Assembly: GCF_000015205.1 (NCBI RefSeq)
Contig: NC_008701.1
Location: 1,181,436-1,245,435, forward strand
From: Pyrobaculum islandicum DSM 4184
GTDB taxonomy: Archaea; Thermoproteota; Thermoprotei; Thermoproteales; Thermoproteaceae
Length of the DNA: 64,000 bases
Direction of reading: 5' to 3'
Part shown: positions 1 to 7,997 of the stretch, piece after piece
Layout of the letters: every line of letters begins with the position of its first letter
Position numbering within the stretch: position 1 is the stretch's first letter
Program-made: the position numbers and the translations under genes
The notes under the pieces: model-generated
What the model was told of the DNA's origin: nothing
What the model saw: the letters and a program-made list of their open reading frames with translations, nothing else
The model's database searches: none

Positions 1-87
1 TTCACCCCCCATTGATCTATTTCCACAGAGAGATACGACCTAAGTTCCTGAGGCACATCCATACCTTAGATAGATGATCGTTTAATA
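1..87. other. Window edge, no gene seen
   Basis: No open frame, tRNA or repeat is supported in these bases. They lie directly outside an inverted TnpB right-end fragment and are probably host flank. Confidence 0.4.
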
Positions 88-138
88 TCTTATTATGCCC
101 CTCTTACACGGCGCCGGCCCTCTTCGGAGGGGCTCGGG
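88..138 (-). repeat. Inverted right-end fragment of TnpB element family A
   Basis: Read on the minus strand, this stretch matches the outer right end (RE) of the family A elements at 28520-28576 and 3935-3985: a GC-rich arm followed by a GTGTAAGAGGGG-like terminus and a GCATA flank. It is joined at about 139 to a plus-strand tnpB relic, so it is not that relic's own right end but an inverted piece of another copy. The boundary is seen by eye and is approximate. Confidence 0.5.
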
Positions 139-805
139 GGATCGTCTCCTTATGCCAGACAGGCTGGAGTTTGCGCATGGGATAATCGAGGAGGTGTTTC
201 CTAAGTACGGGTTGGGGAGGTACTTCATAAAGCAGGGAAAGGTGTTCTGGCGTGATGTGGCATTTCACAGAGCGGTCCCCCTTGACGCTCAATTGAGAGT
301 TGAAAACGAGAGAGACGTGGGCAGAGCGGTCTTCGTCGACCTCAAGAGTGGCGTTGTTAGAGTGCGGCGACTACAGAGGACGTTCACAGTTCGTCTTAGG
401 AAACAGACCGTCGAGTGGATTAGGCGGAGGTTGGAAGAAGACGCCAAGCTCAAGTTGGCGTTTCTTGGCATAGAGAAGCGGAAGGACAGGAAGGAATTAA
501 CATACGGAAAGCTCTATATAGCGCTTGTCTTTGCTAGAGAGGCCCAACCGATCATGTCGAAAGCTATCGTCGCCGTGTATGTCAACCGCCTAGACCACGG
601 CATGGTGATCGGCGTTGTAAAAGACCGAAAAATTGTGAAACGATATAGGATGAGAGAAGTGGGAAACAGACATATGCAGTGTCTCACTCGTGGCCTCAAC
701 GACGCACGTAATAACATCCCCATACACTGGGCAAAGAGGAGGTATTGGGAGTTGTTGGAAAAGACTAAACAACCCGCTTTCCCCCGGAGACCACCACACT
801 TTTAA
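139..805 (+). pseudogene. tnpB: Truncated, internally deleted TnpB (family A)
   Basis: The frame aligns with the intact TnpB at 27150-28397 from that protein's DRLL segment to its C-terminus, but it has lost the first ~60 residues and a central block of about 150. The N-terminal half (FAHGIIEEVFPKYG, FVDLKSGVVRVR) is clear. At RuvC-I the motif reads VAVYVNRLDHG, so the catalytic Asp (VDVNRL in the intact copy) is Tyr. Soon afterwards, around 650-690, it jumps to the last ~30 residues (DARNNIPIHWAKRRYWELL). RuvC-II and the whole zinc ribbon are missing, so it cannot be an active RNA-guided nuclease. An ATG at 95 would translate the inverted right-end fragment and is not a real start. The 3' end and downstream guide-RNA-like region are retained. 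Confidence 0.85.
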
Positions 806-965
806 ACTCGTAAGTTTCTTCACTCATGAACCAACCGGCCCTGGGAACCGGCCGACTCCGCCGAGCCCGTCCGCGCGGGCACGGCCGGTTCCCCCTGTCC
901 CCCGCGGCCCGAAAGGGCGTCGGCGGGGGCGGGCTCGGAGTCTCCAGGGAAGGTCGGCGTCGTGA
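783..965 (+). ncRNA. Candidate omega-RNA / right end, family A copy 1
   Basis: The last codons of the tnpB relic run into a GC-rich block of nested inverted repeats (CCGGCC...GGCCGG, CCCGCGGCC, GGCGGGGGCGGG). The block starts with a conserved AT-rich lead (ACTTTTAAACTCGTAAGTTT, then TTCACTCATGAACCAACCGG) also found at 4090-4140 (minus) and 28380-28425. In TnpB systems the guide (omega) RNA is transcribed from the 3' end of tnpB through the right end. Conservation of this segment even beside a dead nuclease fits that, but a simple structural right end would look the same. Confidence 0.5.
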
Positions 966-989
966 AAAGAGGGTACATTAAAGAAATGT

Positions 990-1577
990 ATGATTTGTGG
1001 AATTGATGAAGCAGGAAGAGGGCCTGTTGTGGGGCCTATGGTGATTGCAGCCGTGGCAGGAGACGGGGAGAGGTTGCTACAGCTAGGGGTGAGAGACTCT
1101 AAGACGTTGAGTCCTACAAAAAGAGAGGTTATATATGCCAGAATTATTGAGGTTGCAGATTGTGTAAACTACGTAGTGGTGGAGCCTCACATAATCGACG
1201 AGTATGTAAGACGCAGGATGTTAAATTCGTTAGAGTTGGATTTTACGGCTAGGCTTATAGAGCTGTGTCCAGCCGAGTTGTATTATGTAGATTCTCCAGA
1301 TGTTAACTCTAGGCGGTATGGAGATGCCTTATCTTTCATAACTGGTCGTAGAGTTGTAGCGTTACACGGCGGAGAATCAGTGCCTCAAGTCGCCGCCGCT
1401 AGTATTGTAGCTAAGGTTATCAGAGATAGGCTGATAGATATACTTAAGCGTGAAATTGGCGACTTTGGTAGCGGCTATCCTTCAGATGTAAAAACTATAG
1501 AGTGGCTTCGTTTGGGTAAGATACCTGTTGAATGTGTAAGACGCAGTTGGAGAACGTTGCGATATCTTAACACATAA
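990..1577 (+). CDS. rnhB: Ribonuclease HII
   Basis: Cleaves RNA in RNA/DNA hybrids and at single ribonucleotides in DNA. The 195-residue protein opens with the family signature GIDEAGRGPVVGP (D6, E7) and carries the further acidic and SIVAKV motifs (YYVDSPDVN near residue 100, AAASIVAKVIRDR near 135). Length is normal for archaeal RNase HII. ATG at 990 leaves only the usual one to five residues before the signature. An overlapping ATG at 986 is out of frame. The gene sits between a TnpB relic and the rpsE-rpl30 pair, in the same direction. Confidence 0.95.
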   Translation: MICGIDEAGRGPVVGPMVIAAVAGDGERLLQLGVRDSKTLSPTKREVIYARIIEVADCVNYVVVEPHIIDEYVRRRMLNSLELDFTARLIELCPAELYYVDSPDVNSRRYGDALSFITGRRVVALHGGESVPQVAAASIVAKVIRDRLIDILKREIGDFGSGYPSDVKTIEWLRLGKIPVECVRRSWRTLRYLNT

Positions 1578-1626
1578 CCTTGCCCTATGGTAGAAATTAT
1601 TTAAATAGGTTTTGTTTGCCTCGTAT

Positions 1627-2235
1627 GTGAGCGTCGTCGATTTAAGTCTTTGGGAACCTCGTACAGAGTTGGGGAGGTTAGTAAAAGAGGGGAAGATAAG
1701 GACGATAGATGAGATATTTGCAAATAACTACATTATAAAAGAGCCCGAAATTGTAGACATACTACTGCCAGGTTTAAAACAGGAGATTTTGAACATAAAT
1801 GTAGTTCAGAGACAGACGCATGCCGGCGAGCGTAGTCAGTTTCAAGTTGTTGTCGCAGTCGGAAATGAAGATGGATACGTTGGCGTCGGCATTGGAAAGG
1901 CGAAACAAGTGAGACAAGCCATAGAGAAGGCTGTTAGAGAAGCTAAGCTTAATTTAACGCCTGTGAGAAGGGGGTGTGGTTCTTGGAAATGTTCATGTGA
2001 CGAGCCGCACAGCGTGCCCTTTGTAGTAAGGGGAAAGTCCGGCTCTGTGGAGGTTACTTTAATCCCAGCGCCTAAAGGCGTTGGGCTGGTGGCTGGAGAT
2101 GTTGCAAAAGTCGTGCTTAGGCTTGCTGGGATTAAAGACGTTTGGACACAAACACGGGGAGACACTAGGACAACTCTAAACTTCGCCATGGCCGTTTACA
2201 ACGCGTTAAGAAACACCTATTACTTCAAGATATGA
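1627..2235 (+). CDS. rpsE: 30S ribosomal protein uS5
   Basis: Small-subunit protein important for decoding accuracy. Typical archaeal S5: N-terminal extension, the double-stranded-RNA-binding fold with [20 protein letters not shown], then the glycine-rich C-terminal domain ([21 protein letters not shown]). The cysteine cluster CGSWKCSC near residue 120 is also typical of archaeal and eukaryotic forms. I place the start at GTG 1627 rather than TTG 1612 because a TATA-like TTTAAATA at 1600-1607 is centred about 23-24 nt upstream, the leaderless spacing seen across the window. Its stop overlaps the ATG of rpl30 by 4 nt. Confidence 0.95.
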   Translation: MSVVDLSLWEPRTELGRLVKEGKIRTIDEIFANNYIIKEPEIVDILLPGLKQEILNINVVQRQTHAGERSQFQVVVAVGNEDGYVGVGIGKAKQVRQAIEKAVREAKLNLTPVRRGCGSWKCSCDEPHSVPFVVRGKSGSVEVTLIPAPKGVGLVAGDVAKVVLRLAGIKDVWTQTRGDTRTTLNFAMAVYNALRNTYYFKI

Positions 2236-2765
2236 TGGAGACAAAGGAGAAGGTAGTATATCCACGTTACGCAGTAATACGGCTCAGAGGTATACCAACG
2301 ACGCCTAGAGATATAGCGACTACATTACATTTGCTAAGGCTCAGGAGGAAGTTTACTATGGTAGTCGTGCCAGGGACGCCGAGTATAATTGGTATGATAC
2401 AGAAGGTGAATGACTGGGTTACCTGGGGTGAGATTGATGCAGATACTCTTGCAGAAGTTTTGAAAAAGAGGGGACGTATAGTCGGCGACAAGCCTTTGAC
2501 ATTGGAATACCTCCAGAAGTGGGGCTGGCAGTCTTTTGAAGAGGTCGCGCTTGCCTATATAACAGGCGAGATAGACAGCCTCTCCTGTAGAAAAGTCAGA
2601 GTAAGAGAAGGCCAGAGGCCGCCTTGTATACCATATCTAAAGCCGTTCTTTAGGCTACATCCGCCGCGCGGCGGCCTCAATAGTGTTAAACTGCATTTTT
2701 CAGTAGGTGGAGACTTGGGGTATAGAGGGCCTTTGATAAATGACTTGATACGTAGGATGTTATAA
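2232..2765 (+). CDS. rpl30: 50S ribosomal protein uL30
   Basis: Large-subunit protein of about the archaeal length (177 residues against ~60 in bacteria). The N-terminal segment [20 protein letters not shown] and the L30 fold ([20 protein letters not shown]) are clear, followed by the archaeal C-terminal extension ending FRLHPPRGG...[10 protein letters not shown]. The ATGA overlap with rpsE implies coupled translation. A second in-frame ATG at 2235 is also possible. The stop at 2765 abuts the stop of the convergent protease gene. Confidence 0.95.
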   Translation: MMETKEKVVYPRYAVIRLRGIPTTPRDIATTLHLLRLRRKFTMVVVPGTPSIIGMIQKVNDWVTWGEIDADTLAEVLKKRGRIVGDKPLTLEYLQKWGWQSFEEVALAYITGEIDSLSCRKVRVREGQRPPCIPYLKPFFRLHPPRGGLNSVKLHFSVGGDLGYRGPLINDLIRRML

Positions 2766-3383
2766 CTACCAAAGTATATACACTAGCCAACCGGCTGTTA
2801 TTATTAAGATAAGCCACATAATAAAGTTTGACTTAGCCATTTTACTTCCGTCTAGCGTTGGGAGTGGGAGCATGTTAAAAAACGCTAGCCACGCGTTTAT
2901 ATATGCAAAAAACCAAAAGATACCCGATTTAAACAGCTCCATGAACAATATGCCGAGTAGTGCAAATGCGACATTGGCAAGAGGGCCGGCTGCGGCTATG
3001 TAAAATACGTCTCTTCTCTCGTCGCCGCGGCCGTAGAGTCTAAATGGTGATATCACCACCGCCCCAGGTGCGGCAAATACAAATCCAAAGAATAGTGGGA
3101 GGATTATCGCAAGGGGTAGGAGTGTGTAATCGGCTTGAAACATTGCAAAATACCCCAGTCTCCGTGCCACTTGTCTATGGGCAAGCTCATGGCCTATAAA
3201 TGCAAAGAGTAAGACAAAGAAAGTCACCGGGAGATACCGGGCTACGAGCCCCCAGTTTATCCCTCCAAAAATGCCCCGTCCAGCCATCGAGATGGCAAAC
3301 CCTATTGACAAGACTACAAGCGCTATAGCTAAATCTATCAACTCTCTTTTCCTAAGATGTTGATCATACACACTGACATCCAA
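2766..3383 (-). CDS. Site-2 protease family (M50) membrane zinc protease
   Basis: Membrane metalloprotease of the S2P/SpoIVFB class, which cuts substrates within the membrane. The zinc motif HELAH (H65, E66, H69) lies in the second predicted helix, and the second metal-site motif NMLPLPTLDG lies near residue 178. About five to six hydrophobic segments span the 205 residues. There are no PDZ or CBS domains, so this is a minimal form. The substrate is unknown. It converges on rpl30 with the two stops adjacent, so the genes are not co-transcribed. Confidence 0.88.
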   Translation of the reverse strand: MDVSVYDQHLRKRELIDLAIALVVLSIGFAISMAGRGIFGGINWGLVARYLPVTFFVLLFAFIGHELAHRQVARRLGYFAMFQADYTLLPLAIILPLFFGFVFAAPGAVVISPFRLYGRGDERRDVFYIAAAGPLANVAFALLGILFMELFKSGIFWFFAYINAWLAFFNMLPLPTLDGSKMAKSNFIMWLILIITAGWLVYILW

Positions 3384-3483
3384 TTCCTAGAGTTTAAATC
3401 TCTTAATGCTAGGAGAGCTCTCTTAAACAGCTTACGAAGGCGGCCACCAGATCTATGAACTTCTCTCTTTTAGTACAGCCTCC

Positions 3484-3622
3484 TTTGTTACACCGGCCCT
3501 CTCCGGGCCCGCGGGTACGCCTTTTGGCGGTCGCTGGCGTGGAGGTCCGGCCGTGCCCGCGCGGACGGGCGTAACGGACTGCAACGCCAGTCGATCCCTA
3601 AGGCCGGTTGGCTCATAGTAAA
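3484..3622 (-). repeat. Orphan right end / candidate omega-RNA, family A copy 2
   Basis: On the minus strand this segment has the family A right-end order: the TGAGCCAACCGGCC lead, paired GC-rich arms (GCCCGTCCGCGCGGGC, GGCGTTGCAGTCCG), and the terminal GGGCCGGTGTAACAAAGGAGG. No tnpB coding sequence is attached: the bases before it, 3623-3700, do not read as a TnpB C-terminus. It is a solo right end and a possible stand-alone guide RNA. A passive relic is equally possible. Confidence 0.5.
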
Positions 3623-3934
3623 GAAAGACTTGACCTTTAGCGTCCCATATGTGTACATGTGCATATATGTGGTGGGGGTGATATCTCTACTAGTTATAAG
3701 GAGCACGCGAGGGTATCCAGCCGCGAAGATGGCGAGGACAACCACATCATCGCAACATCGGCATTGCCTATGCGACAAACTGAAACAATTCCCTCTTCCG
3801 CATCCCATTTGTTCTCTGTTTTCCCTTCTATATTTTCACTACCTGACATTGAGAGCCTTAAACGTCAGGTGATGCTTTTGTATCGACACAGACGCATATA
3901 CCGCCGTTTTTATGAAGATTAAGGTTTAGAAGAG
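3623..3934. other. Spacer between two right-end copies, no gene supported
   Basis: Small open frames here (for example 3630-3872) show no codon bias or recognisable motif and overlap one another in several frames. The composition is closer to average than the GC-rich right ends on either side. No promoter or RNA signal stands out. Confidence 0.4.
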
Positions 3935-4218
3935 GTGCGATATGCCCCCCTTTGTACAACCGGCCTTCCCCGGGGGGCTCGGGGCTCGCCCCCGCCGGAC
4001 GCCTTGGTGGGCGGGGCGGGGGCGGGGGGCCCGGCCGTGCCCGGGCGGACGGGCGCGCCAGATGTAACAGTCGGCCGGGGCCCCAAGGCCGGTTGGTTCA
4101 TGAGTGAAGAAACTTACGAGTTTAAAAGTGTGGTGGTCTCCGGGGGAAAGCGGGTTGTTTAGTCTTTTCCAACAACTCCCAATACCTCTTCTTGGCCCAT
4201 ATCAGCGGCACGTTGTCT
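3935..4218 (-). pseudogene. tnpB: TnpB C-terminal remnant with right end, family A copy 3
   Basis: On the minus strand, 4218-4120 encodes only the last ~32 residues of a family A TnpB (RDNVPLIWAKKRYWELLEK), nearly identical to the tail of the relic at 139-805. It continues into the same 3' right-end block: the ACTTTTAAACTCGTAAGTTT lead, GC-rich arms, and a terminus near 3945 followed by GCATA. The coding part stops abruptly at about 4218, so the nuclease is gone while the guide-RNA-like part is complete. 4219-4372 shows nothing recognisable. Confidence 0.75.
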
Positions 4219-4372
4219 CTGTGGTCTGAGAGACTGTTGATGGACGCCGCCGAGACGAACCCGCCCCTTGCCGAGGCGCTATGGTGGCCAACATCCTTTT
4301 TGTAACGTTGTTGCTGTACGCGTCTGGTAGAGAGAGTAGGCGTCGTTAAAGGTCGCGCCGTCTCTGCCCCAT

Positions 4373-4618
4373 CTAAATTTGTTCGCTAAGTGCATAAAGC
4401 GCCTTTTCGATAGCGCCTTTCTCTATGACGTAGACCCCCTGCTTATGGCGTGTTGCGATACCCCTAGACACTAGAAACATCATTAATTTCCGCAATTCCC
4501 ACCCACAGCGTCTATCTGTGCCACATATTTCACGAGTTCTTACAACGACTATGTTTCCCTTCTCTGCCTTTTTATTGTGCAGGTAATATATCAAGGCAGA
4601 AATCCATTTGTTTTTCAC
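4373..4618 (-). CDS. Small winged-helix-like protein, unknown role
   Basis: An 81-residue protein with no catalytic motif. Its spacing (ALIYYLHNK; CGWELRKLMMFLVSRGIATR; GVYVIEKGAIEKAL) resembles a winged helix: three helices followed by a beta hairpin ending in GVYVIE. Two cysteines (CGTDRRCG) might bind metal or form a disulfide. Similar small proteins are common in this genus, as far as I recall, but none has a function I can name. The start is GTG at 4618; no ATG is available nearby. It stands alone next to TnpB debris and could be a regulator. Confidence 0.6.
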   Translation of the reverse strand: MKNKWISALIYYLHNKKAEKGNIVVVRTREICGTDRRCGWELRKLMMFLVSRGIATRHKQGVYVIEKGAIEKALYALSEQI

Positions 4619-4877
4619 ATAAAATTCTTGAAGATATTAAGCAACTGAAGCATAGGGAGACTTAGTTTATTAATAGAGACAACTAAGACGGTCTTGCGTG
4701 GGGGAGATCCCACTAATTGCACAGTTGTTTTGTCAAGCCCCTATAACCTTACAAAGATACAACAGACGCATTAGTAATAATTCTAAGAAAGACTATGGTG
4801 AGACCTTCCGTGAGGCTATGGCTTGCACCTCTTTATCATGGGCACCGCCTCACTGGCGTATAAATCGTGCGTAGGAG
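4619..4877. other. Spacer upstream of the S9 peptidase
   Basis: About 260 bp without a credible open frame. It ends in the promoter of the peptidase: TATAAAC at 4878-4884 lies about 24 nt before the ATG at 4904. Confidence 0.5.
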
Positions 4878-4903
4878 ATATAAACATATTGAGATAAGTC
4901 GGT

Positions 4904-6670
4904 ATGCCTAATAACGTCCATATGTCACGCGACGTTAATCTCTATTTTGGCGTATCACTCTCAATCAAGCGGGCTCTTTCAATACGTTCTGCCACATCTC
5001 CAAGGTTTGGAAAAGGAAAGGCAATTTACTACCTAAGCGACGTGACAGGATCTATGCAGTTGTGGCAGTTCGACGGCACTAGACACGATGTGGTAGTGCC
5101 ATGGGAAGGCAGAGTCTCTGACTATCGCATCGCAAACGACGGCACTATCGTAATAGCGACAGATTTTAACGGAGATGAAAAATGGCGTCTTTACATAATT
5201 AACGACGACGTCGTAGTTCCAGTATCTCTCGAAGGGGTGAACTACCTAGGCGCGTGGTCTCCCGACTCACGTAAACTAGCTTTTACATCTACACTAGACG
5301 ACGGCCAAAACTTCAACCTTTATGTCTACGACCGTGACACAAACTCTGTCGTAAAGCTGGCTGACATCCCAGGTATAAATATCGTAGAGGAGTGGTCAGA
5401 CGTTGGGATATTTATAACACATTATGAAACTAATTTACATAGCACAATATATTGGTATAGAGACGGCGAGTTAAAAGAACTCACAAAACATAGCGGAGAG
5501 ACGTGGAGTCACTCGCCTAAGTACTTAGGCAATGGCAAACTATTATATCTCACAAACGCGGACTGGGAATACGTTGGTATTGCACAAATAGATTTGACAA
5601 CTGGGAACTGGAGATATGTCATTCAACTAGACCGCGATGTTGAGCTTTTTGACGTATGGAGAAGCTACCTAGTTTTTACCCTTAATGAAGAGGGGAGCTC
5701 TGGTCTCTACTACATGCACATGCCCTCCGGTCTGACACATAAGATAACGATACCGAGGGGCGTAATAACTTCACTACAGTATAGAGAGGAGAAGTTGCTT
5801 TTTTCTCTCTCTAGTGTAAATAGAGGGCATGAGGTATATTTATACCAAAGCGGCGTGGTAAGACAAATTACAGATTCCCCCAAGTTTGGCCTGGCGTTAG
5901 ATAAGATTCCAGAGCCGGAATCTGTTTGGTATACAAGCCACGACGGTAGGAAAATACAGGCAAATATATACAGACCCCCAGGCGAGGCAAAGGGAGTTGT
6001 GGTTTATTTACACGGCGGTCCCGAGAGCCAAGATAGGCCGGAGTTTAAGCCTCTATTAGTTGCTCTTCTCATGTCTGGCCTCATAGTAGCCGCCCCAAAC
6101 TACAGGGGTAGCACCGGGTTTGGAAAAACCTTCGTACATCTAGACGACGTAGAGAAGAGGTGGGATGCCATAAAAGACGTCGAGACCTTCGCAAGGTGGT
6201 TAATGTCAGAAGGCATAGCTAAGAAAAAGCCATGTGTAATAGGCGGCTCCTACGGCGGTTATTTGACATTGATGTCTTTAGCAATGGCTCCGGAGATTTG
6301 GGCATGTGGTGTTGAAATGATGGGAATCTTTAACCTAGTTACATTTCTAGAACGTACAGCTCCGTGGAGGAGGAGATATAGAGAGTTTGAATACGGCTCG
6401 CTTGAAAAACACCGAGATATTCTTATACAACTCAGCCCATCTACACATGTAGAAAAAATAACCGCGCCTCTAATGGTAATCCACGGCGCAAATGACATAC
6501 GTGTACCTGTATATGAAGCCGAGCAGCTGGCTAAAAGACTGAGCGAACTGGGGAGAGAGGTTAAGCTCATAATACTTCCGGACGAGGGACATACTATCAC
6601 AAAAGTAGAAAACAGAGTAAAAGTATATACAGAGGCTATAAAATTCATTATGCAACACATATCTACATAG
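4904..6670 (+). CDS. S9 family peptidase (acylaminoacyl peptidase-like)
   Basis: A serine peptidase of the prolyl oligopeptidase clan, which removes residues or acylated residues from short peptides. Residues ~30-330 form a beta-propeller-like region (repeated W-S-D-x-G/K blades such as GAWSPDSRKLAFTS). Residues ~350-588 form the alpha/beta-hydrolase domain with the oxyanion HGGP, nucleophile GGSYGGY (Ser449), acid HGANDIRVP and base DEGHTI. Length 588 is normal. No signal peptide is seen, so it is cytoplasmic. ATG 4904 sits at the expected distance from TATAAAC (4878-4884), supporting a leaderless transcript. Confidence 0.92.
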   Translation: MPNNVHMSRDVNLYFGVSLSIKRALSIRSATSPRFGKGKAIYYLSDVTGSMQLWQFDGTRHDVVVPWEGRVSDYRIANDGTIVIATDFNGDEKWRLYIINDDVVVPVSLEGVNYLGAWSPDSRKLAFTSTLDDGQNFNLYVYDRDTNSVVKLADIPGINIVEEWSDVGIFITHYETNLHSTIYWYRDGELKELTKHSGETWSHSPKYLGNGKLLYLTNADWEYVGIAQIDLTTGNWRYVIQLDRDVELFDVWRSYLVFTLNEEGSSGLYYMHMPSGLTHKITIPRGVITSLQYREEKLLFSLSSVNRGHEVYLYQSGVVRQITDSPKFGLALDKIPEPESVWYTSHDGRKIQANIYRPPGEAKGVVVYLHGGPESQDRPEFKPLLVALLMSGLIVAAPNYRGSTGFGKTFVHLDDVEKRWDAIKDVETFARWLMSEGIAKKKPCVIGGSYGGYLTLMSLAMAPEIWACGVEMMGIFNLVTFLERTAPWRRRYREFEYGSLEKHRDILIQLSPSTHVEKITAPLMVIHGANDIRVPVYEAEQLAKRLSELGREVKLIILPDEGHTITKVENRVKVYTEAIKFIMQHIST

Positions 6671-6673
6671 ATC

Positions 6674-6940
6674 TCTACCGCCGCCAAACCCCGAAGGCTC
6701 AGACTCCTCCCTCCGGTTGCCGACTGGGGCCAGAGGAGAGCCAGACATGACTCGTCTCCCCGCCCTAAAGGTCGGGTTTCTCCTCGCCCACGCCTTTATG
6801 GGCATCCATGATGCCTCCGGCGTGGGGTCATTGGGCATGGGGCCGGGCGGCACGCGGCCCTCCTCGAGTACCTCCAGCGTCTTCCTCTCGATGTTTACCA
6901 CCGTAGCGATATCTCTACAAAAATTTTTCAACAATTACGA
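6674..6940 (-). pseudogene. tnpB: C-terminal tail of a second TnpB type (family B), copy 1
   Basis: The minus strand reads RDIATVVNIERKTLEVLEEG, then RVPPGPMPNDPTPEASW and MPIKAWARRNP. This is the end of the RuvC-III/zinc-ribbon region and the proline-rich tail of an IS605/IS1341-type TnpB. Nothing recognisable as the upstream RuvC or ribbon remains beyond ~6940. The tail is followed on the same strand by the CGACCTTTAGGGCGGGGAG right-end hairpin (about 6748-6775). Here the hairpin is read through in frame because a C run is one base shorter than in the copy at 21700. The remnant lies head-on to the peptidase gene. Confidence 0.75.
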
Positions 6941-7121
6941 AGTTCAAAAACTGTCCTGGGGTGGCAGATAATGGTGCTGGACTGACGTCTGACTCTGCGC
7001 GAGCTATCCACTCGTTCCGGTGTATCTGGGCGAGCTCGTAAGTCTCCCAGGGAGGGGCCGGGGAAAAGATAGGGACCTCTACTTGATCAATAGTTTTAAA
7101 AACTTAGTGATAAGACCTACG

Positions 7122-7997
7122 ATGGTAAGCGTACCTGGGCCTGTCTCCCTAATTGAACCGCTGAGTGGAAACACAATATTGGTGATTAAGATAAATGCGC
7201 TACATGTAGTAAAACGTTCTAAGTATCAGGAAATCATAATAGCAGATACAGAAGACTTCGGCCGCGCCTTGATACTAGATGAGTATATTCAATCGTCTTA
7301 TTACGACGAGGCGTATTACCATGAGAGTCTAGTGCACCCCGCCATGGTTACACACATATCACCGCGAGATGTATTAATACTCGGCGGCGGAGAGGGGGCA
7401 ACTCTAAGAGAGGCGTTAAAACATTCTACAGTTAAAAGGGCTGTGATGGTAGACATCGATGAGGACGTTGTAGAACTCTCAAAAAAATACCTTCCGCAGA
7501 TGCACCAAGGCGTTTTTGAAGACCCACGCGCGCAGGTGGTAATAGAAGACGGCTTTGTATATGTAGAAAAAGCTCTTAAAAACGGGGATAAATTTGATGT
7601 AGTTATTATGGATCTTACAGACCCGTATAGTTCAGAAATTGCAAAACAGCTCTATTCGCCAGAGTTCTTTAAAAAACTCGTTGGACTGTTAAGAGAAGAC
7701 GGAATTATCGTGACTCAAGCCGGCAATAGCTTCTTCTTCCCAGAGGCTTACGACATGGTGTTACACGGCGTAAAATCAAGCTTCCCCGTCGTCGCAGAAT
7801 ACAACGTGTGGATACCTTCTTTTGGATATGCAGTAAATTACATCATCGGATCGCTCAAATACGACCCCACTTCATTAACAGCGGAGGAAGTTGAAAAACG
7901 ACTTAAAGAAAGAGGTGTAAAAACACTATTCTACTCTGGCAAAACACACGTAGGCCTTATGAATTTACCTATTTACCGCAAGATCCGTCATGTATGA
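7122..7997 (+). CDS. speE: Polyamine aminopropyltransferase (spermidine synthase family)
   Basis: Transfers aminopropyl from decarboxylated SAM to a diamine or agmatine to make the polyamines thermophiles need. 291 residues from ATG 7122. Motifs: LILGGGEGATLREALKH (SAM-binding GGGEG), MVDIDEDVVE (Asp/Glu contacting the ribose), EDGFVYVE, and the catalytic MDLTDPYSS. The longest frame starts at 7020, but those 34 residues are unlike the family, and the TTTAAAAA box at 7094-7101 lies about 25 nt before ATG 7122. The stop overlaps the start of coaBC by 8 nt, so the two are probably one transcript. Confidence 0.93.
   Translation: MVSVPGPVSLIEPLSGNTILVIKINALHVVKRSKYQEIIIADTEDFGRALILDEYIQSSYYDEAYYHESLVHPAMVTHISPRDVLILGGGEGATLREALKHSTVKRAVMVDIDEDVVELSKKYLPQMHQGVFEDPRAQVVIEDGFVYVEKALKNGDKFDVVIMDLTDPYSSEIAKQLYSPEFFKKLVGLLREDGIIVTQAGNSFFFPEAYDMVLHGVKSSFPVVAEYNVWIPSFGYAVNYIIGSLKYDPTSLTAEEVEKRLKERGVKTLFYSGKTHVGLMNLPIYRKIRHV

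Noticed and set aside
95-145. ATG 95 as the start of the first TnpB copy.
   Set aside because: Its first ~15 codons translate an inverted right-end repeat, and homology to TnpB starts only at DRLL (139).
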